Source: Bacteroides thetaiotaomicron VPI-5482 (lineage in GTDB: Bacteria > Bacteroidota > Bacteroidia > Bacteroidales > Bacteroidaceae). From it: a stretch of DNA of 64,000 nucleotides. The notes beneath the pieces were generated by a model. That model saw only the letters and a program-made list of their open reading frames with translations, ran no database searches and was not told the origin of the DNA. Made by a program: the position numbers and the translations under genes. Below are positions 44,410 through 53,774 of this stretch, piece after piece (the first letter of the stretch is position 1; every line of letters starts with the position of its first letter). The DNA lies in contig NC_004663.1 in the NCBI RefSeq assembly GCF_000011065.1, positions 1,054,001 to 1,118,000 of the forward strand. Direction: 5' to 3'.

Positions 44410-45303
44410 ATGATACAGACTAAATTGAAAGGAATGGGGGTAGCACTGATTACTCCTTTCAAAGAGGATGAAAGCGTTGATTATGATGCGTTGATGCGTT
44501 TGGTAGACTATCTATTGCAGAATAATGCGGATTTCTTGTGTGTGCTGGGGACTACAGCCGAAACACCGACTCTTACCGAAGAAGAGAAGAAAACCATCAA
44601 AAAGATGGTGATTGACCGCGTTAACGGAAGAATTCCTATTTTGCTGGGTGTAGGCGGTAACAATACACGTGCAATAGTAGAAACATTGAAAAATGACGAT
44701 TTTACAGGAGTTGACGCTATATTGTCTGTAGTGCCATATTATAATAAGCCATCGCAAGAGGGAATTTATCAGCATTATAAAGCCATATCGGAAGCTACGG
44801 AACTTCCTATCGTGTTGTATAATGTGCCGGGGCGTACAGGAGTAAATATGACTGCTGAGACGACCTTGCGCATTGCTCGTAATTTTAGTAATGTAATCGC
44901 TATTAAAGAAGCTTCCGGTAATATTACTCAAATGGATGACATTATCAAGAATAAACCAGATAATTTCAATGTTATTTCCGGTGATGACGGTATTACTTTT
45001 CCGTTAATAACCTTGGGAGCTGTTGGAGTGATCTCTGTAATCGGCAATGCTTTCCCGCGTGAATTCAGCCGTATGACACGTTTGGCGCTTCAAGGTGATT
45101 TTGCTAATGCACTCACTATTCATCATCGATTTACTGAGCTATTTGATCTTTTGTTTGTGGATGGAAATCCGGCAGGAGTAAAATCCATGCTGAATGCAAT
45201 GGGGATGATTGAAAATAAACTTCGATTGCCGTTGGTTCCGACTCGAATTACGACATTTGAGGCAATACGTAAAGTCTTAAACGAACTGAATATTAAATGT
45301 TGA
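44410..45303 (+). CDS. dapA: 4-hydroxy-tetrahydrodipicolinate synthase
   Basis: A 297-residue TIM-barrel aldolase. The Schiff-base lysine is in NVIAIKEASGN, the catalytic Tyr is in VLYNVPGRTGVNM, and the pyruvate-binding LGTTAETPTLTEEE lies near the N-terminus. It condenses pyruvate with aspartate semialdehyde on the lysine/diaminopimelate pathway. It is a single-gene unit with its own promoter and a strong terminator. Confidence 0.96.
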   Translation: MIQTKLKGMGVALITPFKEDESVDYDALMRLVDYLLQNNADFLCVLGTTAETPTLTEEEKKTIKKMVIDRVNGRIPILLGVGGNNTRAIVETLKNDDFTGVDAILSVVPYYNKPSQEGIYQHYKAISEATELPIVLYNVPGRTGVNMTAETTLRIARNFSNVIAIKEASGNITQMDDIIKNKPDNFNVISGDDGITFPLITLGAVGVISVIGNAFPREFSRMTRLALQGDFANALTIHHRFTELFDLLFVDGNPAGVKSMLNAMGMIENKLRLPLVPTRITTFEAIRKVLNELNIKC

Positions 45304-45353
45304 TCTGATACTGAGAAGTATCGATTCTCCATACATTTTATAAATAGGTATTC

Positions 45354-45418
45354 CCCCTTCACCTTTTTGTTATGCCTCCCATGAACAGGCAGATACAAGG
45401 TGAAGGGGATTTTTTTTA
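45354..45418 (+). terminator. Intrinsic terminator after dapA
   Basis: A 12-bp perfect stem (45354-45365 with 45397-45408) is followed by ATTTTTTTTAG. A smaller GCCT/AGGC stem can form within the loop. Confidence 0.88.
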
Positions 45419-45430
45419 GTTCTTTCTATT

Positions 45431-45505
45431 TTTTGCTATTAGCATAATTTGATTAGCTAATAGCAAAATCCGATAAGCTAATAGCATATTTGATAAACTA
45501 ATGTA
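45431..45505. repeat. GCTAATAGC repeat block
   Basis: A perfect 13-bp inverted repeat (45431-45443 with 45456-45468) is followed by further copies of GATAAGCTAATAGC-type units (45472-45486 and, degenerate, about 45491-45502). This gives alternating direct and inverted copies over 75 bp. Confidence 0.7.
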
Positions 45506-45813
45506 GTATAAAAGTGAAATGCTTTCCCTTCATCCTGTATCCGCTTGTTTATAGTGGTTTCGAGCAAAAGGTGAAGATGAAAGTGCATTGTTTGAACATA
45601 CGTTGCCATGCACTTTTTAAACTTTCCAATGTTTGAAAGTAAACTTCTTGATGTTTGAAAATAACTATTAAAGTGTTTTTGTAAAACATCCTATTGATTG
45701 TACATAATCATACGGTCGTTTGATGTGAAATGATCGCTCGATTTAGATAAAATAACCGCTTAATTTTTTTCTCGTGATGCCGAATTTCTTCGATGGAATG
45801 GGGTAAAAAACAA

Positions 45814-45842
45814 AATCCTCCACAAAAAAAATGCAGAGGACT
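45814..45842 (-). terminator. Intrinsic terminator after the tRNA-Arg cluster
   Basis: On the minus strand a 7-bp stem (45836-45842 with 45814-45820, one G-T pair) is followed by TTTGTTTTTT, directly after the CCA end of the last tRNA. Confidence 0.75.
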
Positions 45843-45843
45843 T

Positions 45844-45920
45844 TGGTGATCGCGACAGGATTCAAACCTGTAACCGGCTGATCCGTAGTCAGCTACTCTA
45901 TTCAGTTGAGCTACGCGACC
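45844..45920 (-). tRNA. tRNA-Arg (ACG), copy 3 in transcription order
   Basis: Full cloverleaf with acceptor GGTCGCG pairing to CGCGATC, and anticodon stem CTGA/TCAG with loop CTACGGA. The anticodon ACG is at 45884-45886. The 3' CCA is encoded (45844-45846), unlike the other two copies. A34 is expected to be edited to inosine to read CGU, CGC and CGA. Confidence 0.96.
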
Positions 45921-45940
45921 TTGTTAAATGTTGGTAGAAG

Positions 45941-46014
45941 TGACCGCGACAGGATTCAAACCTGTAACCGGCTGATCCGTAGTCAGCTACTCTATTCAGT
46001 TGAGCTACGCGGCC
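45941..46014 (-). tRNA. tRNA-Arg (ACG), middle copy
   Basis: Identical to its neighbours except for a compensatory acceptor pair: U3-A70 is replaced by C3-G70 (GGCCGCG with CGCGGTC). Anticodon at 45978-45980. CCA is not encoded. Confidence 0.96.
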
Positions 46015-46034
46015 ATTCTGTTTTTCCGAAAAAG

Positions 46035-46108
46035 TGATCGCGACAGGATTCAAACCTGTAACCGGCTGATCCGTAGTCAGCTACTCTATTCAGTTGAGCT
46101 ACGCGACC
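46035..46108 (-). tRNA. tRNA-Arg (ACG), first copy in transcription order
   Basis: Same cloverleaf as the copy at 45844, with anticodon at 46072-46074. CCA is not encoded. Spacers of 20-26 bp between copies imply one precursor transcript. Confidence 0.96.
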
Positions 46109-46129
46109 ATTGTTTCGTTTTAACGGGTG

Positions 46130-46137
46130 CAAAGATA
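46130..46137 (-). promoter_or_regulatory. Promoter -7 box for the tRNA-Arg cluster
   Basis: Minus-strand TATCTTTG, an exact TAnnTTTG match, 21 bp before the first tRNA. It lies between the tRNAs and the end of the patatin gene. Confidence 0.65.
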
Positions 46138-46187
46138 CGTACTTTTCCCGAATTAGCAAGCATTCGGCGACTTTTTTTTGTAGAAAA

Positions 46188-48488
46188 TTATTCGATGAAA
46201 CGGTAATTAAACAGTTGGAAACCGATACTTAACCCGACATTCCACTCCCTTCTCGGTGAGCTATAATGATTTACATAAGCAGAGATGTCTCCGAACGGTA
46301 ATTGACACACAACAGAAATTTCTCCCAAATATTCGAATTTAGAGAAGGCTTTTCCATAATATGCCTTATTTAATGAGTTTCTTTCAATCGGATATATAGG
46401 CATAAAACCATAAAATTCACCTCGCAGATGGAACATTTGATTGAGACGATAGATGGGACGAATGCCGGCTCCCACAAATTGATTGGCGCGGAAAGCTTCA
46501 TTATAGGTGAGTTTACTATGTAGAGTAGGTGAAAACTCACCTGCTTGCATCATAGTCGCCGTATAATTCTCGGAAAAGTTCTTGGAAGCGTACAAAGCTT
46601 TTAAATACCATCCCAAAACCCAGTGTTCGCTCATCGTATGGTATTTTTCTTTCATATATGATAATTGCAGCCAGGAATGGTGTTCTTTATTTATTTGAAC
46701 TCCTTTGGTCTCTTCACCTGGATAGAATCTTTCCCGTCCCATGAATATCTGTGCAACAAGAGCTTCTTTGTAGCCTTGTGTCGGGTATTGCCGTGAATTA
46801 AGTGTGCTTCCATTGAAGCTGATAGAGCCGCCGAATAAATCATAACGGCTTCTGTCGAATCTGTCTTTCTCAAAATCGATGATATTTCTCTGGAAATATT
46901 TGTCTTCTATTCTGGCGATTCCTATTCCAAATTCAGCTCGTTTACTTAAAAGGAACGGTAGCCCTACCTGAAGTTTAAGGAAGCGTTCGTCTTTCTGATT
47001 AAATGCTGGCTTGTCATTTCTGGAAAATAACTTGTCTTTCTTAAAATAGTCGAAAGTAGTAATAGATGCGATAAAGCGGTAAGAGGTCGGGATCGCAGTA
47101 GAAAAGTCGATCTTAGCCATGAATTGTGCATTATTATAGACTTTCCCGAGTTGACCGTCAAAAAGAAATTCTTTCGCATAGTAATTTAAATCCTGATAGC
47201 TGAGCCCGAGATAAATTTGATTCGAGTTGGACGTGGAAATATTCCCACCTAATCGTACGGCAAAATTATTTTCCAGTTTGACTTTTAAATGCAGGTCATA
47301 CGTTTCGTCCTTCGGATTATATACGGCGTGCGGGATGATTTCGGAAATCATGTTGTCTGAAAGCAGCCGGAAATAGCCTTCTTTCAAGTCTTCGTAAGTG
47401 AATTCCTTATTGTCAGAGCTATGAAATTCTTTTTTAATATATGCCTGTTGTTGGGGATTGGCTCCGTCAATAATGATGTTTTTGAAGCGTAATTCCGGAT
47501 AGTTGCTTCGGTATACCATTCTTCTCAAACGTATATTATCCAAATTAACCCTCCTTTGTATACGGCTTTTTATAGAATCCATCATGCTTATGGTTCGGTT
47601 ATATCCGATATCATGCAATTCATCTATTCGCTGAAAATCCATCAAGCTGACATTGTCATATTTGAATGTCATCAGAATACCCATTGAATCCGGAATAGAA
47701 TAGTCGGTTTTTTGCATGACCATGTTTTCTATCTGGCTCATGAGGTCATTTTCCTTGGGTTTGGTGGGGTTTGTAGATACCACACTTCCAATTATAATAT
47801 CCGGATGAAAATCGTCTCTCATAACGTCTGTTGGGAAATTATTGTAGATCCCTCCGTCATATGCCAGCACATTGTCAATCTCTATAGGCTTAAACATAAA
47901 GGGAAAGCTCATGGAAGCTCGGACGGCATCTCCCAAATCTCCGTTTCTCATTACGAGTTGCTTTTTATTGTAGACATCAGAAGCTATGCATCGGAAAGGA
48001 ACGAACAACTTGTCGAAATCGCCTTTACACGAAGCTGTAGCGCGTGCATACAAATCTACAAAAACCAGATTCATCTGTATGGGATTTACTACGCTTGTGG
48101 GCAGAAATTGTGGTTTGAAGTTTTTTAATGAGTCTTTGAATGAGAAACGGATATTAAAAAACTCCGGTGTCGGGACATTTTTCTTGAAGTGGTATACGTA
48201 TTTCTCTTCTATTTGTCCAGAATACCATCTTTTAAAGTCTTCTGACTTCAATAATTCTTCCATATCATCAGGAGAATACCCCATCGCATAAAGAGAGCCG
48301 ATAATGGCTCCCATGGAAGTTCCTGTAATATAATCGATAGGAATGTTATTTTCTTCTAAGGCGCGAATGATGCCGATGTGTGTCAATCCTTTGGCACCGC
48401 CACCACTTAAGACAAGACCTACTTTTTGGGCACAGACAGTCGGCATGAATAACCATATAGCAATTAACACTAAAAGTATTTTTCTCAT
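46188..48488 (-). CDS. Patatin-like phospholipase fused to an Omp85-type outer-membrane barrel
   Basis: 766 residues with a signal peptide (to about VCAQ). The patatin domain has oxyanion motif GGGAKGLTHIG, nucleophile Ser in GTSMG, and catalytic Asp in AYDGGIYNNFP. A POTRA-like stretch lies at about 330-410 (IIIDGANPQQQAYIKKEF), and a 16-strand surface-antigen barrel makes up the C-terminal half. The plan resembles PlpD of Pseudomonas, a type Vd autotransporter with lipase activity, though here the domain may stay surface- or periplasm-tethered. ATG 48488 is chosen over the TTG at 48500. Confidence 0.92.
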   Translation of the reverse strand: MRKILLVLIAIWLFMPTVCAQKVGLVLSGGGAKGLTHIGIIRALEENNIPIDYITGTSMGAIIGSLYAMGYSPDDMEELLKSEDFKRWYSGQIEEKYVYHFKKNVPTPEFFNIRFSFKDSLKNFKPQFLPTSVVNPIQMNLVFVDLYARATASCKGDFDKLFVPFRCIASDVYNKKQLVMRNGDLGDAVRASMSFPFMFKPIEIDNVLAYDGGIYNNFPTDVMRDDFHPDIIIGSVVSTNPTKPKENDLMSQIENMVMQKTDYSIPDSMGILMTFKYDNVSLMDFQRIDELHDIGYNRTISMMDSIKSRIQRRVNLDNIRLRRMVYRSNYPELRFKNIIIDGANPQQQAYIKKEFHSSDNKEFTYEDLKEGYFRLLSDNMISEIIPHAVYNPKDETYDLHLKVKLENNFAVRLGGNISTSNSNQIYLGLSYQDLNYYAKEFLFDGQLGKVYNNAQFMAKIDFSTAIPTSYRFIASITTFDYFKKDKLFSRNDKPAFNQKDERFLKLQVGLPFLLSKRAEFGIGIARIEDKYFQRNIIDFEKDRFDRSRYDLFGGSISFNGSTLNSRQYPTQGYKEALVAQIFMGRERFYPGEETKGVQINKEHHSWLQLSYMKEKYHTMSEHWVLGWYLKALYASKNFSENYTATMMQAGEFSPTLHSKLTYNEAFRANQFVGAGIRPIYRLNQMFHLRGEFYGFMPIYPIERNSLNKAYYGKAFSKFEYLGEISVVCQLPFGDISAYVNHYSSPRREWNVGLSIGFQLFNYRFIE

Positions 48489-48528
48489 AACCCAAATCAA
48501 ACAATTGAAGTATTTATCATTTAGTGTT

Positions 48529-48536
48529 CAAATATA
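48529..48536 (-). promoter_or_regulatory. Promoter -7 box for the patatin gene
   Basis: Minus-strand TATATTTG, an exact TAnnTTTG match, 40 bp from the ATG. Confidence 0.55.
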
Positions 48537-48588
48537 TACAATACTTTCCAATTTATCGATATTTTAGCGTTCGTTTTATGATGAAAAA

Positions 48589-48623
48589 AGAGCATTGCAA
48601 CACGTTTTAGTGTTGAATGCTCT
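48589..48623 (-). terminator. Intrinsic terminator after htpG
   Basis: An inverted repeat of about 14 bp with a one-base bulge (48589-48604 with 48610-48623); on the minus strand it is followed by TTTTTTCATC. Confidence 0.75.
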
Positions 48624-48657
48624 TTCATTGATTTATGTTATAAATAAAGGGGCGGTA

Positions 48658-50703
48658 TTAAATCAGCTCAATACTGCGCTTCACGAAGTTGTTCAGAGCT
48701 TCACCTTTTAGCATATTGTTTTGCAATAAAGCCAGGTCGATGAGTTGACGGATTACCTTGTTGTTGCTGGCATATCCTGCAAAGATGCCTTCTTTTTTAT
48801 TTTTCAGTTCATCCCATTTTTTATCCAGCTCATTCAATTCATCTTTCTCTGCAGTAGGAATATCTTCTTCCTTCTTGTCTTTTTGGCTGTCTTTTAGTTC
48901 ATTGCGACGCTTGCTGACACTATTCATCTCTGTTTGTATAGGAGCTACTTCAGGGTGACAAGCTGCTTCTTCTTCGTCAAGCACTTGCTTGATAAGCTTA
49001 TGGTCGGAGTTCAGAACCAGATTGAACATATCCGGCATCTCTCCATAGAAGCTCATTCCGGCCTGAATATTTGCCATTTCCTTCATACGACGCATATATT
49101 CGCTTTGAGTAATCATCACCGGAGCTGAATTGTCTCCCAATGCCTGTGTCATTACATTGAACTCAACTTTATCCATTTTGGGCAATTGGCTCTTGAAAGC
49201 AGTTGTGATAGCTTCTTGCTTTTCTCCTTCCAATGTCTCGTTTTTCTTGTCTTCTTTGATGATAAGGTTGTCGATAACATCGCTGTCTACACGGGTGAAG
49301 CGAGATTTCTCAAACTTCTGTTCCAACATACTTACCATAGCTACATCTAATTGACCATCCATAAGCAGAACATTGTACCCCTTGTTGGTGGCAGCCTCGA
49401 TATAACTGAATTGTTCATCCTTATTATTAGCATACAAATAGATCAGATTTCCATCTTTGTCTGTCTGATTATCTTTAATAAGGGTCTGATACTCTTCAAA
49501 TGTATAATGTTTGTTATCTGTATCGGTGAAAAGGGCGAATTTTTGCGCTTTCTCATAGAAATCCTCTTGAGTAAGCATGCCGTAATTGATAAATATTTTC
49601 AAATCATTCCACTTCTCTTCAAACTGTTTGCGGTCGTTCTTGAAAATCGATTGCAGGCGATCGGAAACTTTCTTTGTGATATAGGTAGAAATCTTCTTCA
49701 CATTCGAGTCGCTTTGCAAATAAGAACGGGATACATTCAATGGAATATCCGGAGAATCAATAACTCCATGTAATAAAGTCAAGAAGTCCGGTACAATTCC
49801 TTCTACAGAATCCGTTACATATACTTGGTTGCAATATAATTGAATCTTATTTTTATTCAGCTCAATATTGCTCTTTACTTTCGGGAAATAGAGGATACCG
49901 GTCAGATGGAACGGGTAATCTACATTCAGATGAATCCAAAATAATGGCTCGTCTGACATCGGGTACAACTTGGTATAGAACGACTTATAATCCTCGTCCG
50001 ACAGTTCGCTCGGCTTACGAGTCCACAATGGAGTGGTATCGTTAATAATATTGTCTTCAGTGGTTTCTATCTGTTTGCCATCTTTCCATTCTTTCTTTTT
50101 TCCGAATGCAATGGGGACAGGAAGGAAGCTGCAATATTTCTTCAGAAGCTCAGAAACACGTGCTTCTTCGAGGAATTCTTTGCAATCGTCATCGATATAT
50201 AAGATGATATCTGAACCACGATCTGCCTTATCTACTTCTTCAATAGTGAATTCAGGGCTACCATCACAAGTCCATTTTATAGCTTGTGCTTCGTCTCTGT
50301 AGGATTTGGTGATAATTTCAACCTTTTTTGCAACCATAAAGGCAGAATAGAAGCCTAAACCGAAATGTCCGATGATTGCATTTGCATCATCTTTGTATTT
50401 TTCCAGAAAATCATTTGCTCCTGAAAATGCAATCTGATTAATGTACTTTTCTATTTCTTCTGCAGTCAGACCAATACCACGGTCGGAGATAGTAATAGTG
50501 TCTTTACCTAATTCAACGTGAATTGTCAGATCGCCCAGTTCACCTTTAAACTCTCCAATGGAAGCAAGGGTATTCAGTTTCTGAGTGGCATCTACTGCGT
50601 TAGACACTAATTCGCGAAGAAAAATTTCATGGTCACTGTACAAGAACTTTTTGATGATAGGGAAAATGTTCTCTGTTGTAACCCCAATATTACCTTTTTG
50701 CAT
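48658..50703 (-). CDS. htpG: Molecular chaperone HtpG (Hsp90)
   Basis: A 681-residue dimeric ATPase chaperone of the cytosol. The GHKL ATP site is visible in RELVSNAVDATQKL, DRGIGLTAEEI and GHFGLGFYSAFMV. The middle domain includes LNVSRSYLQSDSNVKKI. The C-terminal dimerisation region carries a charged insert (about 590-640; KDSQKDKKEEDIPTAEKDE) found in Bacteroidetes members. It has its own terminator. No clean TAnnTTTG box was found upstream, which would fit stress control by other means. Confidence 0.97.
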   Translation of the reverse strand: MQKGNIGVTTENIFPIIKKFLYSDHEIFLRELVSNAVDATQKLNTLASIGEFKGELGDLTIHVELGKDTITISDRGIGLTAEEIEKYINQIAFSGANDFLEKYKDDANAIIGHFGLGFYSAFMVAKKVEIITKSYRDEAQAIKWTCDGSPEFTIEEVDKADRGSDIILYIDDDCKEFLEEARVSELLKKYCSFLPVPIAFGKKKEWKDGKQIETTEDNIINDTTPLWTRKPSELSDEDYKSFYTKLYPMSDEPLFWIHLNVDYPFHLTGILYFPKVKSNIELNKNKIQLYCNQVYVTDSVEGIVPDFLTLLHGVIDSPDIPLNVSRSYLQSDSNVKKISTYITKKVSDRLQSIFKNDRKQFEEKWNDLKIFINYGMLTQEDFYEKAQKFALFTDTDNKHYTFEEYQTLIKDNQTDKDGNLIYLYANNKDEQFSYIEAATNKGYNVLLMDGQLDVAMVSMLEQKFEKSRFTRVDSDVIDNLIIKEDKKNETLEGEKQEAITTAFKSQLPKMDKVEFNVMTQALGDNSAPVMITQSEYMRRMKEMANIQAGMSFYGEMPDMFNLVLNSDHKLIKQVLDEEEAACHPEVAPIQTEMNSVSKRRNELKDSQKDKKEEDIPTAEKDELNELDKKWDELKNKKEGIFAGYASNNKVIRQLIDLALLQNNMLKGEALNNFVKRSIELI

Positions 50704-50776
50704 AATAACGTATATTTTTTTGGTTTATTTATTAGAATGTTTTTAATTGATATTTGTTCAGATAGAGACAAAAAAA

Positions 50777-50808
50777 ATGCCAGACCCTAAGGTCTGACAT
50801 TCTGGCAT
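50777..50808 (-). terminator. Intrinsic terminator after clpC
   Basis: Nested stems ATGCCAGA/TCTGGCAT (50777-50784 with 50801-50808) and CAGACC/GGTCTG (50781-50786 with 50791-50796); on the minus strand a T-run follows. Confidence 0.8.
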
Positions 50809-50842
50809 ATTTTATAACTTATCTTATTTAAGCAATCTTCTT

Positions 50843-53368
50843 TCAAGATGCAATAACTTTCATCTCCAATTCACCTTTCTCTTTATTCAGAGAGACTTGA
50901 ATGACATCTTTTTCTTTCAGAGAAGAAGTTATAATGAGTTCTGACAGTCCATCCTCTAGATGAGTTTGAATAGCTCGTTTTAAAGGGCGGGCTCCGAATT
51001 GCACGTCGTATCCTTTTTCGGCCACAAATCTTTTTGCTTCATCATCAATAACTAGCTTATATCCAATAGATTCAATACGATCATATAGTCCTTTTAGCTC
51101 AATATCAATGATTTTCGTGATAGCTTCCAAAGAGAGTTGGTCAAATGTTATGATTTCATCGACACGATTGATAAATTCTGGCGCGAATGATTTATTTAAT
51201 GCTTTTTGTATAACACTTCGCGAGAACTCTTTATCATCCAGACGGCTTTGTGTAGCAAATCCTACACCACGTCCAAACTCCTTTAACTGGCGGGTGCCAA
51301 TATTGGAAGTCATGATAATAACTGTATTTTTAAAATCAACCATTCTGCCATAACTGTCAGTTAGACGGCCTTCGTCCATCACTTGAAGAAGGAGATTGAA
51401 CACATCCGGATGTGCTTTTTCGATCTCATCAAGCAAGACGATAGAATAAGGTTTGCGACGTACTTTTTCAGTTAATTGTCCGCCTTCTTCATATCCTACA
51501 TATCCCGGAGGAGCTCCGACCAGACGTGAGACAGTGAATTTTTCCATAAATTCGCTCATGTCTATACGAATCAGTGCATCGGAAGAGCCGAACATATATT
51601 TTGCCAATTCTTTGGCTAAATGGGTTTTACCTACACCAGTCGGGCCTAAGAACATAAAGGTTCCAATGGGCTTATTGGGATCCTTCAATCCCACACGGCT
51701 TCTTAAAATAGCTTTAACCAGTTTCTCTATAGCCGGATCTTGTGCGATCACTTTCGATTGCAGATCCTCCTTCATGCCGGCTAGCTTAATTCCTTCGGCT
51801 TGCGCCATACGCTGTACCGGAATGCCGGACATCATAGAAATAACATTGGCAATTTCCTCTGCATCAACAGTCTGTCTGTTCTCTTTCAGGCTGTTTTCCC
51901 ATTCCCGTTTCATTTCGTCCAACTGAAGCGTAAGCTCTTTCTCCTTATCTCGGAAACTGGCAGCGAGTTCAAAATTTTGCGATTTCACAGCTTCATTTTT
52001 CTTGCTTTTAGCTTCTTCGATGAGTTTTTCCTGCTCTTCGATTTCCTTGGGCACATTGACGTTGGTCAGATGTACACGTGATCCTGCTTCATCCAAAGCG
52101 TCAATAGCTTTATCAGGGAAGTTACGGTCCGTAATATAACGGTCTGTCAACTTGACACAAGCTTCCAATGCTTCATCTGTATAGTTCACGTTATGATGAT
52201 CTTCATATTTATCCTTGATGTTACGCAGAATCTGAAGAGTTTCGGCAGCAGTAGTGGGTTCCACCATAACTTTTTGGAAACGACGTTCCAAAGCACCGTC
52301 TTTTTCTATATTCTTACGGTATTCATCAAGGGTAGTAGCACCAATACATTGTATTTCGCCGCGTGCCAATGCAGGTTTCAGCATATTGGCTGCATCCATT
52401 GAACCGGCTGCAGAACCTGCACCTACAATTGTATGGATCTCATCAATGAACAGGATCACATTCGGATTCCTTTGTAACTCGTTGAGAATGGAACGAATAC
52501 GCTCTTCAAACTGACCACGGTATTTTGTTCCTGCCACAACTGCGGTCATGTCAAGAGCTACTACTCGCTTATCAAACAAGATGCGTGAGACTTTCTTTTG
52601 AATAATTCTCAAAGCTAGTCCTTCAACGATTGCTGATTTTCCTACACCAGGTTCACCGATCAGAATCGGATTGTTCTTTTTGCGGCGACTCAGAATTTGA
52701 GCCAAGCGTTCAATTTCCTTTTCTCTGCCTACCACAGGGTCCAAACGTCCTTCTTCTGCCGCTTTTGTCATATCTGTACCGAAATTGTCAAGTACAGGCG
52801 TGTCATTGGCCGGTTTTTTTGAAGCTGTTTGCGCCTGTTGCTGGCGTTCTTCAGAACCGCTTCCACCAGATCGGGGAGAAGACATTTCTTCATCATCATC
52901 GTCTTCCGGAAATCCCATACCGGAATTTACATCCGGTTGCAATGTGGCTTGTTCCAACACTTTCACGTAATTAACGTCATTAGCTTCGAGCACGGAAGCA
53001 GCCATATTGTTTCTTTCTCTTAGGATCGCTAACAAAACATGCTCTGTATCAGCTATATTACTTTTCATTCCACGTGCTTCTAAAATACACATTTTTAATA
53101 TTTTTGCCGCGTCATTAGACAACGGTATCTCTGCATCAGGCAATAGCATATCATCAGCTTCTGTCTTCAGCCGAGCTTCAATCTGCTGCTTTACTGCAGC
53201 TAAATTGGTGTTGAGTTTTGACAATATCTCGATAGCTTTTCCTTCACCGTCACGAAGCATTCCCAGAAGTAGGTGCTCAGGTCCGATATGCCTACTCCTC
53301 AACCGGTTAGCTTCTTCCTTGCTATAGACGATAATGTCGGAAACTCTTTGTGAGAATTGATTATTCAT
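50843..53368 (-). CDS. clpC: ClpC-type AAA+ protease ATPase subunit
   Basis: 841 residues. An N-terminal Clp repeat domain with FSQRVSDIIVYSKEEA is followed by AAA-1 with Walker A GEPGVGKSAIVEG. A UVR-like middle region lies at about 430-475 (FELAASFRDKEKEL). AAA-2 has Walker A LGPTGVGKTHLAKEL, and the end has GARPLKRAIQTHLED. A Gly/Ser/Gln-rich linker interrupts residues 150-190. It unfolds proteins for ClpP. Divergent from gyrA. Confidence 0.95.
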   Translation of the reverse strand: MNNQFSQRVSDIIVYSKEEANRLRSRHIGPEHLLLGMLRDGEGKAIEILSKLNTNLAAVKQQIEARLKTEADDMLLPDAEIPLSNDAAKILKMCILEARGMKSNIADTEHVLLAILRERNNMAASVLEANDVNYVKVLEQATLQPDVNSGMGFPEDDDDEEMSSPRSGGSGSEERQQQAQTASKKPANDTPVLDNFGTDMTKAAEEGRLDPVVGREKEIERLAQILSRRKKNNPILIGEPGVGKSAIVEGLALRIIQKKVSRILFDKRVVALDMTAVVAGTKYRGQFEERIRSILNELQRNPNVILFIDEIHTIVGAGSAAGSMDAANMLKPALARGEIQCIGATTLDEYRKNIEKDGALERRFQKVMVEPTTAAETLQILRNIKDKYEDHHNVNYTDEALEACVKLTDRYITDRNFPDKAIDALDEAGSRVHLTNVNVPKEIEEQEKLIEEAKSKKNEAVKSQNFELAASFRDKEKELTLQLDEMKREWENSLKENRQTVDAEEIANVISMMSGIPVQRMAQAEGIKLAGMKEDLQSKVIAQDPAIEKLVKAILRSRVGLKDPNKPIGTFMFLGPTGVGKTHLAKELAKYMFGSSDALIRIDMSEFMEKFTVSRLVGAPPGYVGYEEGGQLTEKVRRKPYSIVLLDEIEKAHPDVFNLLLQVMDEGRLTDSYGRMVDFKNTVIIMTSNIGTRQLKEFGRGVGFATQSRLDDKEFSRSVIQKALNKSFAPEFINRVDEIITFDQLSLEAITKIIDIELKGLYDRIESIGYKLVIDDEAKRFVAEKGYDVQFGARPLKRAIQTHLEDGLSELIITSSLKEKDVIQVSLNKEKGELEMKVIAS

Positions 53369-53774
53369 ACTTTTTCCTTTTCTTCTAAGGGGTTATTTAC
53401 TGGCAAATATACGTATTTAATCAAGTTTGTATTGCATATTTGCTTTATTTCTTATATCTACAAATGGCGTGCCATAAAAACAATGCTTTGTATTATATAT
53501 ATAAGGTATAACAAATACCACTCCCTGTTTTTCACAAATATGGTCTCCTTAATGGTAGTATTTATTCTTTTTCTCATTTCTTTTTCTAATATTAATGGTT
53601 AGAAGTCAATTCGCTCCTTGAAATTTTTAATTTTAATAACTAAATATAGACAAACAGACTGTCCTTCAAGCAGAAAAAAACTTTCTTCGGAAAAACTTTC
53701 GTATATCGTGGAAAAGTAGTACTTTAGCGTGGTTTTTCACAGACCATACAATGTATAATTAATAATCATTTTAA
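53369..53774. other. 406-bp divergent intergenic region, clpC-gyrA
   Basis: AT-rich. It holds the clpC promoter box and a near-match TACTTTAG at 53720-53727 that may serve gyrA. I see no convincing gene or structured RNA. Confidence 0.55.
53404..53411 (-). promoter_or_regulatory. Promoter -7 box for clpC
   Basis: Minus-strand TATATTTG, an exact TAnnTTTG match, 36 bp before the clpC ATG. Confidence 0.55.

Larger units (their letters stand above)
45304..45843. other. 540-bp intergenic region with repeats between dapA and the tRNA cluster
   Basis: It contains the dapA terminator, the GCTAATAGC block, and an 8-bp inverted repeat AAGTGCAT/ATGCACTT (45581-45588 with 45608-45615). Repeated ATGTTTGAAA words lie near 45640-45660. 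The tRNA terminator is at its end. I see no protein gene. Confidence 0.6.

Noticed and set aside
45844..46108. Three near-identical about 74-bp units, CRISPR-like at first glance
   Set aside because: Each unit folds as a complete tRNA-Arg with anticodon ACG, so these are tandem tRNA genes; the spacers are not protospacer-like.
46000..46206. 68-codon plus-strand ORF
   Set aside because: It runs antisense through two tRNA genes and into the end of the patatin gene; not credible as coding.
51453..51926. 157-codon plus-strand ORF inside clpC
   Set aside because: Antisense to the conserved AAA-2 region of ClpC; no independent evidence.
53357..53602. 81-codon plus-strand ORF between clpC and gyrA
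   Set aside because: It starts inside the clpC start region on the opposite strand, crosses the clpC promoter, and has composition typical of AT-rich noncoding DNA.
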